The notes under the pieces: model-generated
Told to the model about the DNA's origin: nothing
The model's input: the letters and a program-made list of their open reading frames with translations, nothing else
Databases searched by the model: none
Source: Planctomycetaceae bacterium
GTDB taxonomy: Bacteria > Planctomycetota > Planctomycetia > Planctomycetales > Planctomycetaceae
Assembly: GCA_029259875.1 (NCBI GenBank)
Contig: JAJDEK010000270.1
Span: 1 to 5,980 of the forward strand
DNA length: 5,980 nucleotides
Direction of reading: 5' to 3'
Shown: piece after piece, positions 1 to 5,980 of the stretch
Numbering within the stretch: the stretch's first letter is position 1
Layout: every line of letters begins with the position of its first letter
Program-made: the position numbers and the translations under genes

Positions 1-3000
1 AATTTACTTGCTGTGAGTTTGTGTCTGGTAACCAAACCGGAGGGCAACCGTGTTCTTCAAATAGTCGGGCTAGATGCAGATGGCAAGTGAAGAACAGAAA
101 TTGCTGTCCTTTGTTTGCAACGGTAGTTAATGTTTCAATCGCTGCAATCGTCCGGTTCTGGTCAAAATTCACAAGTACATCATCCAGAATCATAGGCAGC
201 TCCACACCGTTATTACGAAAACGTTCTACCATTGCCAGTCGGATCGCTAAAAATAATTGCTCACGTGTGCCACTACTGAGTTCACTGACTGTAAATGTCT
301 GCCCATGCTGATCGTCAATTTTTGGAAACTGTTCCCCCAATGGAGTCCAAATGTTTTTGTATTTCCCATTCGTTAATTGACTCAAGTATTCAGAAGCAAT
401 CGCGAGGGTCTCTGGTTGGCAGGTGCGTTCGTATTCTGAACGTAATTGACCCAGACCTATTGAGGAAGTTTCTGCTGAAAGCCATTTCTCACTCGCCTGT
501 TTGATTTGTTCACGAATTTGCTCTCGCTCAAAACGTAAATGGGCTGAGCTGCGATCGGTTTTGGCATTCTGATAATCCTGTTTCAAGCGGCCCATATTTT
601 CCGCGGTCGTAACCAGATCGCTTTCAATGTCTTCCAGTTCCAAATTCAGCATTTCCAAATGCTCGGTATTTTCGTCTGGGTTGAAATTCAATAGATCTTC
701 TTCGACGATCGCTATTTCTTTTTCGGATCGACTGATATTTTCTAATTCGACCTGTGCGTCTTCTAATACATTTTCAAGCTGAATTCGTTCTTCTAGTGAT
801 GATGCCCGTTGGATGAACTCTTCTCGGTTTGCCACTCCTCCACGAATCAATAGTCCCGAACATTTGTAATTTAATTCTTCAATTTTCAACTCCAGGACAT
901 CTGACTCTTGGCGCAGTCTCTGCTCTTCTTTGCGCAAGCGATTACGTTCTTTCTGATGTTCGGAGAATGTTTCTATCTCGTGTTCCCATTCGGCAACCAC
1001 TTCGAATGGTTTAGCATAATCATGATGCGTGCGTCCCATACGCTGGCCCAGATCACGTACTCGACTGAAAAATGAGTTAACAATTTCGCCTAACGGTTTG
1101 ATACGAATTTTTTCCTGCTGGAATTTGTCAGCGTATAGGTTTGCGTTGGAAACATGCTGCCACATTTGAAATGCTTCATTGATTTTCAGTGTCTCCGTCA
1201 ACCCTAGTTGTTTGAGGCATCCACACCACTCATGCCGCTTACTACTAAACTGACGCTGAATTTCTTGAGATCGGTTTCTTAGTTTCACCAAAAACTGACG
1301 GGTTTTCTGCACCTGATCTTGCGCTACTTTTAACTGTTCCAGTTCACTGATTTTCAGAGCCAATTCATGCAGAAGATCAGTGCGCAGGATATTTTCGTCG
1401 TTGAAATTCAACTCAGGGATGTTTTCCCGATAGCGGTCAGTCGTCAGTGAATGTCCTTCAGTAACTAGCTTTAAAGAGAAGTATTCGTCTTCTAGCAGGC
1501 GTTCGATCTCTTGTCGCGTCTCTCTTAAATGAACGTCTAATGCCCAACTCTTATCCTGTAAGTCTTCGACTTGATCATCGATATCAACTTCAAAATGTTT
1601 TTTGATCGCCCATGTCGTCCCACCTAAGAACAATCCTGTTAAACAGTAAATCAAGCCGATGAAAACGACATCTGTGACTCCGCGCCAAGAGCCGGCCATG
1701 AGTAATAGTATCCCGGCTAGTGCAAAACCAAATAGTGTCTTTTTGGCCCAACTGGGAATCCGGGAATGAGTTTGCAGCCGCGCCAACTGTTCCTTGACGG
1801 CTTCCTGTCGAATTAAACATTCTGACTCTCGAACCCGTAATTGGCTGAGGCGTTCCAAATGTTTCATTCGGTCGCGGGCTCTTTGTAATTCTTCATCGAT
1901 GGAATGTCCATTTAACAAGCGATTAGATTGTTCCTGAAGTTGAGCTAGTGTTTGTTGGTATTTACGGGAAACTCTTTTATATCGTTGGTGCGCGTTTTTA
2001 CGTTTTCCTAAAGCGAGCCGATACTCGCGAGCTGCATTGATGAGGCGTTGGTTGTTGTCGGGCGTTGTTTTAATATGACTGATATCATCGAGAGTCTGAT
2101 TCGGGGCTAGATATTTTTGTAACGTGAGTTCTGCATCACGTGCCTGGAGTTCTCCTGCTTTGTACTGACGTTCCAGATCGGCTATCCAACTTTTCTGGTC
2201 AACCAGGCTTTGTATATTTGGGGCAAAGTTCAGTAGATCATTGTCTAATTCATACTGTTCTGCTTCAGTTCGTACTCGTTTAAGATCTGCTTTAAGCTCT
2301 AGCAGTTTTTCTTTAATTTGTTTTAGTTCCCGGTCATAGTCATTAAGTAAAGCGACGCCACCTTCTGGAAAATCATGGACAACCGGAAGTTGCCTCAATT
2401 TCTGATGTAGAGCTTGTACTTCCTGCCAAGGCTTCCAGACACGGTCGAGAAAGCGATGTCCTCGGATTTGATATTGTAGACCTTCTCTGCGTTTTTTGAG
2501 GCTGTCTGATTCCGCTCTTAGCTTCTGCAAATCATCGGGTAAATTGAAGAATCGCTGTGTTTGCTGTTCTAAGTCCGCAAGTTTTGCATTCACATCATCG
2601 AGTTTTTGATAAAGATCGACCAGCTTTCCAGTCTTTAAGTCGGAACTCAAGAGCTGCTGTTGTGATTGAGTTAGTTGACTGGAAGCATCGAGTATCGCTT
2701 GACCTTCTGGCCCCAAAGAGAGCCCATAAATATGTTGGGCAACTTGATCACCGTGTAGCGTTCCCAGTTCCTGCAATTCATTTAAGCCTATCGCAAATAC
2801 GTTTTCAAAAACGTTTTCGTTAACCCCCGCATGCAGAGATGTGAGCAGGTCTTGAGTCGAAATTCCCCGCGTTTCTCCTTGAAATGAAAAGTGACCTCTG
2901 ACTTTGGAATTAGTCTGTCGACGGATTTCGTAGAGTTGACCTTTATGTTTAATATCCAGCAAGGCTGACCAGGGAGTCGAATCTGAAGCACGGGAATGCT

Positions 3001-3172
3001 CACGAATTTCCTCTGCCTGGAAACCGTAAAGGATACCGCGAATCATTCGCATTAAAGTCGATTTGCCTGTTTCATTGGGTCCATAAAAGACATTGACTCC
3101 CGCGTTGAGGGGCGCAAGGTTCAGATCGTTCCAATTCCCAAATTCGTCGACATGGATTCTGTTTATTTTCAT
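1..3172 (-). CDS. YhaN-type SbcC/Rad50-like AAA ATPase with central membrane hairpin (3' end beyond window)
   Basis: The frame is open from an ATG at 3172 to the window edge, giving 1057 codons with no stop; only the extreme C-terminus is missing. The product is a large Rad50/SbcC-like ATPase of the YhaN type, expected to couple ATP binding to movement of long coiled coils together with a nuclease-like partner. Visible parts in order: an N-terminal FGNW segment; Walker A GPNETGKST (residues 31-39); long Gln/Glu/Lys/Arg-rich coiled coil (about 200-470); two hydrophobic helices split by a short polar turn (about 478-523); a second coiled-coil arm (about 530-920); signature LSSGTREQLFLAIRLA (about 965-980); Walker B LPMILDD (992-998); and an H-loop histidine, H1031, in FFTCHLH. 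No CxxC zinc hook is seen; the membrane hairpin sits where the hook would be, as is known for YhaN proteins. The start is supported by GAGGAA 8 nt upstream and by the ATGA overlap with the preceding gene. Family assignment is secure; biological role is not. Confidence 0.93.
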   Translation of the reverse strand, partial: MKINRIHVDEFGNWNDLNLAPLNAGVNVFYGPNETGKSTLMRMIRGILYGFQAEEIREHSRASDSTPWSALLDIKHKGQLYEIRRQTNSKVRGHFSFQGETRGISTQDLLTSLHAGVNENVFENVFAIGLNELQELGTLHGDQVAQHIYGLSLGPEGQAILDASSQLTQSQQQLLSSDLKTGKLVDLYQKLDDVNAKLADLEQQTQRFFNLPDDLQKLRAESDSLKKRREGLQYQIRGHRFLDRVWKPWQEVQALHQKLRQLPVVHDFPEGGVALLNDYDRELKQIKEKLLELKADLKRVRTEAEQYELDNDLLNFAPNIQSLVDQKSWIADLERQYKAGELQARDAELTLQKYLAPNQTLDDISHIKTTPDNNQRLINAAREYRLALGKRKNAHQRYKRVSRKYQQTLAQLQEQSNRLLNGHSIDEELQRARDRMKHLERLSQLRVRESECLIRQEAVKEQLARLQTHSRIPSWAKKTLFGFALAGILLLMAGSWRGVTDVVFIGLIYCLTGLFLGGTTWAIKKHFEVDIDDQVEDLQDKSWALDVHLRETRQEIERLLEDEYFSLKLVTEGHSLTTDRYRENIPELNFNDENILRTDLLHELALKISELEQLKVAQDQVQKTRQFLVKLRNRSQEIQRQFSSKRHEWCGCLKQLGLTETLKINEAFQMWQHVSNANLYADKFQQEKIRIKPLGEIVNSFFSRVRDLGQRMGRTHHDYAKPFEVVAEWEHEIETFSEHQKERNRLRKEEQRLRQESDVLELKIEELNYKCSGLLIRGGVANREEFIQRASSLEERIQLENVLEDAQVELENISRSEKEIAIVEEDLLNFNPDENTEHLEMLNLELEDIESDLVTTAENMGRLKQDYQNAKTDRSSAHLRFEREQIREQIKQASEKWLSAETSSIGLGQLRSEYERTCQPETLAIASEYLSQLTNGKYKNIWTPLGEQFPKIDDQHGQTFTVSELSSGTREQLFLAIRLAMVERFRNNGVELPMILDDVLVNFDQNRTIAAIETLTTVANKGQQFLFFTCHLHLARLFEEHGCPPVWLPDTNSQQVN

Positions 3173-3186
3173 GAGTGAGCTTCCTC
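3169..3186 (-). promoter_or_regulatory. ATGA stop/start overlap with internal ribosome binding site
   Basis: The TGA stop of the nuclease-like gene (3171-3169) overlaps the ATG start of the ATPase gene (3172-3170) in the four-base string ATGA. A GAGGAA motif at 3186-3181, inside the end of the upstream gene, is spaced 8 nt from the ATG. This arrangement is typical of translational coupling between subunits of one complex, and it fixes the ATPase start. Confidence 0.8.
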
Positions 3187-4479
3187 ATCCGAAGAGAGAT
3201 TGAGCCAATCGTGTCCATTTCGGATGGCTGTATTAAAGATGCGTTGCTCATTCATATTGTGAATCATTGAATTCATGCGGTGAGACCAAATTTGGTCAAG
3301 ATGAGCAGCGTGTGTGAGCAATTGCTTGAGTGGTGCATCTGTTTCCGTTTGGAATGCTGCAAGCTGATCCTGATAGCGTACAACTAAAGATGCCGGCTTG
3401 CCGATGAATGCGGAAGCGCCGCTTTGCAGTTCAAAAGATTGTTCGATATGAACTGGCAGCTGGTCTATCATTTCGTTCGCGATTTCCAAACCTAAGTCGC
3501 TTTGGTTCTTGAATGTGCTCAGAGACTGAAATAGCTCACCCAATCCTTCCAATTGCCAACGCACCATCCATACTTTTTCGAAAACACCATTTTTATGGGA
3601 AAAGAGAGCTTCTCTCATTAGATGCTTGAGTTGTTTTCGAGAGAGTTCCGGATCCAGCTTGAGTTCGATCATTAACCAGCGTACGGTGGCGATTTTCAAC
3701 AGGTGGAGTTCCAGTTGCTCCTCTGGTTTGATCGTTACTAAAGTGACACCATTATTTTCGCATTCGTCGAAATTAAGTCCCTGAGCTACTCCAGGATGAT
3801 GGGCAACCCCTGGTTCCATTTCGAACGTGTATCGCTGAGTTCCTTTACACAACGCAAGATAATCGACACTCTCTTCTTCAATTTGATCGGATAAGATTTG
3901 CGATGATGATCGCTCTAACTCTGAACTCTGCTCAGTAAGCTCTCTCATTTCGTTGGCAGGAATAATACCAATAGAAATTGCACGTTGATCGTGTTTATTG
4001 AACAACTGATTTCGCTGGTTCAATTTTAACGATTGTTGCGTTTTGTAATGAGAGGGTTCCAGAACTTGTAACGTCGCTATGGTTTCCTCAGCGCGCATGA
4101 TGTCGAGTATGTCATGATCTTGTGGTGAGAGAAATGTGACGTTGCCCGGCCAACTGAATTGAGCGTGCCAGACGCTCAAAGGATCATGCAGACCTGGAAG
4201 GATAAAGACCTGAATATTTTCAGATGCCAATTGTTGTAAACCATCTACGAGTGCAATTTTCGCGCGGATGCTATGATCTTCTTCAAACAGGGTATTTCCC
4301 GTCAGTAACAGAAAGTCAATTTCATGTTCAAGAGAAGCCTTGACCACCTGCTCGAAAGTTGTCAGCGTACAATCTTCGAGAATGATTTGTGCTTCATCGG
4401 CAACCTCCCCTATTCCTTGAGGTTGATGGTCAAGATGCAGGTTACTAGCGTGAATGAACCGGGTCGGTACGAATGACAT
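3169..4479 (-). CDS. SbcD/Mre11/YhaO-like metallophosphatase homologue, catalytic residues lost
   Basis: The product is 436 aa and resembles the SbcD/Mre11/YhaO exonuclease subunit that partners SbcC/Rad50/YhaN ATPases. The fold signature is clear: FIHASNLHLD (8-17), DFLLLTGNTLF (55-65), VFILPGLHDP (91-100), VDYLALCKGT (205-214) and HHPGVAQGLNFDE (227-239), followed by a helical C-terminal region. Working family members read DLH, GD, GNHD and GHxH at these places. Here they read N13-L-H15, G61-N62, G96-L97-H98-D99 and C211-K-G-T214. The usual histidine after the I-x-I-G strand (about 173-175) is also absent (IGIIPANE). The two Mn ions would therefore probably not bind, and nuclease activity is unlikely. 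The frame is intact over the full family length, which argues against simple decay. The ATG at 4479 is preferred over a TTG 24 bases upstream because AAGGAG lies 6 nt before it. The stop overlaps the ATPase start (ATGA), so the two are probably made together as a complex. Confidence 0.88.
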   Translation of the reverse strand: MSFVPTRFIHASNLHLDHQPQGIGEVADEAQIILEDCTLTTFEQVVKASLEHEIDFLLLTGNTLFEEDHSIRAKIALVDGLQQLASENIQVFILPGLHDPLSVWHAQFSWPGNVTFLSPQDHDILDIMRAEETIATLQVLEPSHYKTQQSLKLNQRNQLFNKHDQRAISIGIIPANEMRELTEQSSELERSSSQILSDQIEEESVDYLALCKGTQRYTFEMEPGVAHHPGVAQGLNFDECENNGVTLVTIKPEEQLELHLLKIATVRWLMIELKLDPELSRKQLKHLMREALFSHKNGVFEKVWMVRWQLEGLGELFQSLSTFKNQSDLGLEIANEMIDQLPVHIEQSFELQSGASAFIGKPASLVVRYQDQLAAFQTETDAPLKQLLTHAAHLDQIWSHRMNSMIHNMNEQRIFNTAIRNGHDWLNLSSDEEAHS

Positions 4480-4493
4480 GGCAGACTCCTTTC
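4477..4493 (-). promoter_or_regulatory. Ribosome binding site that fixes the nuclease-like gene start
   Basis: On the minus strand GGAAAGGAG (ending at 4486) precedes the ATG at 4479-4477 by 6 nt, a strong Shine-Dalgarno match. An in-frame TTG at 4503 would add eight residues (MCGGKESA), but it would place this site inside the coding region and lacks a comparable site of its own. The ATG is therefore taken as the start. Confidence 0.75.
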
Positions 4494-4536
4494 CGCCGCA
4501 CAACCTGCTAAATTGATGATCTACATGACTACATTC

Positions 4537-4557
4537 GATGCAGGATGCAGGATGCAG
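4537..4557. repeat. Three perfect tandem copies of a 7-bp unit (GATGCAG)
   Basis: GATGCAG occurs three times head to tail, with one further G beginning a fourth unit. It lies 58 bp upstream of the ATG of the nuclease-like gene, in the 241-bp spacer between that gene and the response regulator. It may be a regulator binding array or a slippage-prone microsatellite; copy number could vary between strains. The spacer shows no strong sigma-70 type promoter on the minus strand by eye, so the repeat is the only distinctive element near where a promoter for the two-gene unit should be. Confidence 0.8.
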
Positions 4558-4709
4558 GTGTGCTTTTAAGAAATATTTTTTGGACTGGAAGTGTACTTCA
4601 CTAGGCAGTTTATGGAAAGTCGAGTCTACGGGAAAAGTAAGGAGACGATATCCGAAATACAGATCAGCCCAGGGTGATGCGAGATGGCAGAAAAGTGATT
4701 ACTGATCGA

Positions 4710-4727
4710 AAATTAGTAAACTAATTT
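4710..4727 (-). terminator. Weak AT-only hairpin over the response regulator stop codon
   Basis: AAATTAG and CTAATTT form a perfect 7-bp inverted repeat around a 4-base loop. The TAG stop of the response regulator lies inside the stem. On the minus strand the stem is followed only by a very short T stretch. The low GC content makes it a poor intrinsic terminator; it could be a 3' end stabiliser or chance. Confidence 0.25.
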
Positions 4728-5140
4728 CCCAACCAGGAGGGAATATCCGGATCTTGGTAAGTGTCTAGCAAAGCGTGAGATACCGTCGAAACTAACTCCT
4801 GCCGTTTGACTGGTTTAGACAGAACATCGTAAGCATTCACGGCGCTGGCATCCTGTCGTAGTTCATCGGTTGCATCAGCCGTAATCAGAATACAGGGCAG
4901 AATTGCATTGATTTCCTTCATAATGCGCACGGCTTCTAATCCTGTTAAAACGTCCATGTGCATATCCAGCAAAACAATGTCTACCTGGACCTGCTCTACA
5001 AGTTCGATAGCCTCTTCACCTGATTCCGCTTCAAACAGTTTGAAATAAGGGTTCAGGAGCTCTTTCAGGACATCACGGAATCCAGGATCATCATCGGCGA
5101 TCAGTAATTGATAAGGAGTCTGAGATTTGGCAATGACCAT
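4721..5140 (-). CDS. Single-domain CheY-like response regulator
   Basis: The product is 139 aa and is almost entirely a receiver (REC) domain. Key residues are all present: the acidic cluster D16-D17-D18 after LLIA, phospho-acceptor D59 in VLLDMHMD, T87 in ILITAD, the aromatic switch residue Y104, and K109 in VLSKPV. There is no DNA-binding or enzymatic output domain; after the last helix only a short tail ending IPSWLGN remains. It should work as a cytoplasmic phosphorylation-dependent partner protein or phosphate shuttle. No histidine kinase is in the window, so its input is unknown. The start ATG at 5140 has only a weak GAG-containing site about 7 nt upstream. It is separated from the downstream pair by 241 bp and from the upstream synthase by 554 bp, so it is probably transcribed alone. 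The DMHM...LTGLE and INAILPCILITAD wording resembles, from memory, receivers abundant in planctomycetes. Confidence 0.92.
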   Translation of the reverse strand: MVIAKSQTPYQLLIADDDPGFRDVLKELLNPYFKLFEAESGEEAIELVEQVQVDIVLLDMHMDVLTGLEAVRIMKEINAILPCILITADATDELRQDASAVNAYDVLSKPVKRQELVSTVSHALLDTYQDPDIPSWLGN

Positions 5141-5242
5141 GATTTATCTCATCAAATAAACTGGAAGGCTACTACACCAGTTGAAGCTTGTACTAAGCCT
5201 ACCCTAAAAACCAATCCGTGCAAATATCGATTGAACATCTCT

Positions 5243-5271
5243 ACGATACGCAAATCAGATACCATTGTCAG
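5243..5271 (-). promoter_or_regulatory. Candidate sigma-70 type promoter for the response regulator
   Basis: On the minus strand CTGACA (5271-5266) and TATCGT (5248-5243) are separated by 17 bases. They match the TTGACA and TATAAT consensus at five and four of six positions. It would give a leader of roughly 95 nt before the ATG at 5140. The surroundings are AT-rich, so chance matches are likely. Confidence 0.3.
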
Positions 5272-5399
5272 TCTTAAATATTTGAGTAGCTGTAAGTCTT
5301 ATATTTTAAATACGTTAAATCAAGAAATCACTCCGAAACGATCCCTTTACCAAAGTGACACTATCCTTATTTTTAATTCAAAAAAGCTCAATCGCTGTC

Positions 5400-5444
5400 A
5401 AAAAGGCAGTACTAGTAAGTCGAATTGCAATTACGACTTACTAG
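5400..5444 (-). terminator. Perfect 11-bp inverted repeat with downstream T-run, possible terminator
   Basis: CTAGTAAGTCG (5412-5422) pairs perfectly with CGACTTACTAG (5434-5444) across an 11-base loop containing the palindrome ATTGCAAT. Outer AGTA and TACT segments could extend the stem with a bulge. Reading on the minus strand, the stem is followed after seven bases by TTTTT (5404-5400), so it could end transcription coming from the synthase side. The stem is AT-rich and the T-run is displaced, so an operator or element-end role is also possible. Confidence 0.4.
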
Positions 5445-5539
5445 CCAGGTACTAATTGAATATCAGAGGACTGTACTGCGATAACTAATGCCGCTCCCGC
5501 GCCACGGCTCATACCTGACAAGCCAAGTCGTAACTGAAC

Positions 5540-5694
5540 CTATTTAGATTGTCTACGAATATAATGCATGGCTGCTTTGACATCATCAATCTCGCGTTCG
5601 GAAGTCAAAAGAGAAATCAGCATCCAGCAAAGAGCACGGGATAGGCAGCGCCCATAATGCAATTCTGAACAATCAGCTCTAAAAGAACGAAGGA
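5540..5694 (-). pseudogene. Possible decayed C-terminus of an alpha-oxoamine synthase-like PLP enzyme
   Basis: Directly after the synthase stop, the minus strand reads MLISLLTSEREIDDVKAAM followed by HYIRRQSK and a TAG. In the adjoining frame just before this it reads CIMGAAYPVLFAGC followed by a stop. Joined across a frame change, this resembles the end of BioF/Kbl-type enzymes, where a YP-x-VP segment is followed by an LRISL strand, a short His/Thr/Glu turn and a final EIDxxxxAM helix. There is no start codon or ribosome site of its own, and the reading frame runs out of phase into the synthase gene, so an intact protein is not supported. Alpha-oxoamine synthases and KAS enzymes both use acyl thioesters and can be neighbours, which makes a deleted neighbour plausible. 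Chance resemblance in a short stretch remains a real alternative. Confidence 0.25.
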
Positions 5695-5980
5695 TTATCC
5701 ATGAAACTCTGAGAAAATTAGCGAAATATTCTGTCCCCCAAAGCCAAAGCTGTTTGAAAGCGCCGTTGTTACATTCTTTTGACGTGCTTCGTTGGGAATG
5801 TAATCCAGATCGCAATTTGGATCGGGTGTTTCATAATTAATGGTAGGGGGAACCACGTTATCCCGAATCGCCATCAGGCAGGTGATAGCTTCCACACTTC
5901 CGGCAGCAGCAATTAAATGTCCCATCATACTTTTGATGCTGGAGACAGGAACTTGATAAGCCGTTTCGCCTAATGCTCCC
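5695..5980 (-). CDS. fabF: Beta-ketoacyl-ACP synthase II (FabF type), C-terminal end only
   Basis: The last 95 codons are present, with the start beyond the right edge. The product condenses malonyl-ACP with acyl-ACP in fatty acid or related acyl chain elongation in the cytoplasm. The visible part is the C-terminal half of the thiolase fold: [12 protein letters not shown] with the conserved active-site lysine and histidine (equivalent to K335 and H340 of the E. coli enzyme), AAAGSVEAI, the strongly conserved [19 protein letters not shown] stretch, and the glycine-rich NSFGFGGQN loop near the end. The catalytic cysteine and the first histidine lie outside the window. [12 protein letters not shown] replaces the more usual KSMTGHLxGAAG, so this may be a specialised paralogue rather than the housekeeping enzyme. 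No gene follows closely; an apparently decayed stretch lies downstream. Confidence 0.93.
   Translation of the reverse strand, partial: GALGETAYQVPVSSIKSMMGHLIAAAGSVEAITCLMAIRDNVVPPTINYETPDPNCDLDYIPNEARQKNVTTALSNSFGFGGQNISLIFSEFHG

Larger units (their letters stand above)
5141..5694. other. 554-base stretch without an intact gene
   Basis: Two parts differ in character. From 5141 to about 5460 the DNA is AT-rich and looks like true intergenic sequence; it holds the candidate promoter for the response regulator and the inverted repeat at 5412-5444. From about 5460 to 5694 base composition is closer to that of the genes. On the minus strand it yields coding-like scraps interrupted by stops, such as SEREIDDVKAAMHYIRRQ and, after a TAG, GMSRGAGAALVIAVQ. 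No tRNA, riboswitch or mobile-element end was recognised. A plus-strand open frame at 5108-5455 overlaps the response regulator start and does not look like a protein. Confidence 0.6.

Noticed and set aside
21..1014. Plus-strand open frames (21-311, 295-504, 829-1014)
   Set aside because: They are antisense to the ATPase coding region, which shows a continuous, motif-bearing frame on the minus strand; their translations show no domain features.
1590..1820. Minus-strand 76-codon frame within the ATPase gene
   Set aside because: It is an out-of-phase reading of the membrane hairpin region of the ATPase.
2799..2818. Direct repeat ACGTTTTC spaced by AAAA inside the ATPase gene
   Set aside because: It simply encodes the repeated ENVF in the text ENVFENVFAIG, a place where the family has similar residues; no wider repeat surrounds it.
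2557..3003. Frames on both strands over the N-terminal part of the ATPase gene
   Set aside because: They are shadows of the ATPase frame, which continues unbroken through this region with family-typical sequence.
4480..4503. TTG start adding eight residues (MCGGKESA) to the nuclease-like protein
   Set aside because: The strong AAGGAG site would lie inside the extension and is well spaced for the ATG at 4479; family members begin just before the FIHAxxLHLD strand.
4588..4599. Short imperfect palindrome GAAGTGTACTTC in the spacer before the nuclease-like gene
   Set aside because: Arms of only five bases with no extension or second copy; expected by chance and not enough to call an operator.
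5108..5455. Plus-strand open frame of 115 codons overlapping the start of the response regulator
   Set aside because: It begins inside the regulator coding region on the opposite strand, has no recognisable domain, runs through AT-rich spacer and ends within the inverted repeat. It has no convincing ribosome site.
5540..5815. 91-codon minus-strand frame running from inside the synthase gene
   Set aside because: Its first half is the synthase gene read out of phase; only the part beyond the synthase stop was kept, as a possible remnant.
1..5980. CRISPR arrays, tRNA or rRNA genes, insertion sequence ends
   Set aside because: No regularly spaced repeats, cloverleaf-like segments, transposase text or terminal inverted repeats were seen.

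Overview
The window carries four genes, all read on the minus strand, so transcription runs from high to low coordinates. By eye the DNA has a moderate GC content. The most likely source is a planctomycete. This rests on the single-domain response regulator, whose text (DMHMDVLTGLE ... INAILPCILITAD ... VLSKPV) resembles, from memory, a receiver family common there, and on the pairing of a YhaN-type ATPase with a divergent YhaO-type partner. The assignment is an inference; no rRNA or other marker is present.

In order of transcription: (1) 5980-5695 is the C-terminal end of a beta-ketoacyl-ACP synthase (FabF/KAS II type), cut by the window edge. (2) 5694-5141 is a 554-base stretch without an intact gene. 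Its first part has coding-like scraps in the same orientation as the synthase, possibly a decayed PLP-dependent acyltransferase (alpha-oxoamine synthase) end. It also holds a perfect 11-bp inverted repeat followed by a short T-run, and a candidate promoter. (3) 5140-4721 is a stand-alone CheY-like receiver protein. (4) 4720-4480 is a spacer with three tandem copies of a 7-bp repeat. (5) 4479-3169 is an SbcD/Mre11/YhaO-like metallophosphatase homologue. (6) 3172 to the window edge is a very large YhaN-type (SbcC/Rad50-like) ATPase, joined to the previous gene by an ATGA overlap.

The last two genes form a translationally coupled pair that should make a Rad50-Mre11-like complex. The ATPase looks fully competent: Walker A, signature, Walker B and H-loop are all intact. 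It carries a two-helix membrane hairpin in the middle of its coiled coil in place of the CxxC zinc hook. The nuclease partner keeps the fold and an open frame but has lost the core metal-binding residues: DxH has become NxH, GD has become GN, GNHD has become GLHD, and the GHxH motif has become CKGT. The most notable content of the window is therefore a probable membrane-tethered SMC-like ATPase with a catalytically dead Mre11-like subunit.
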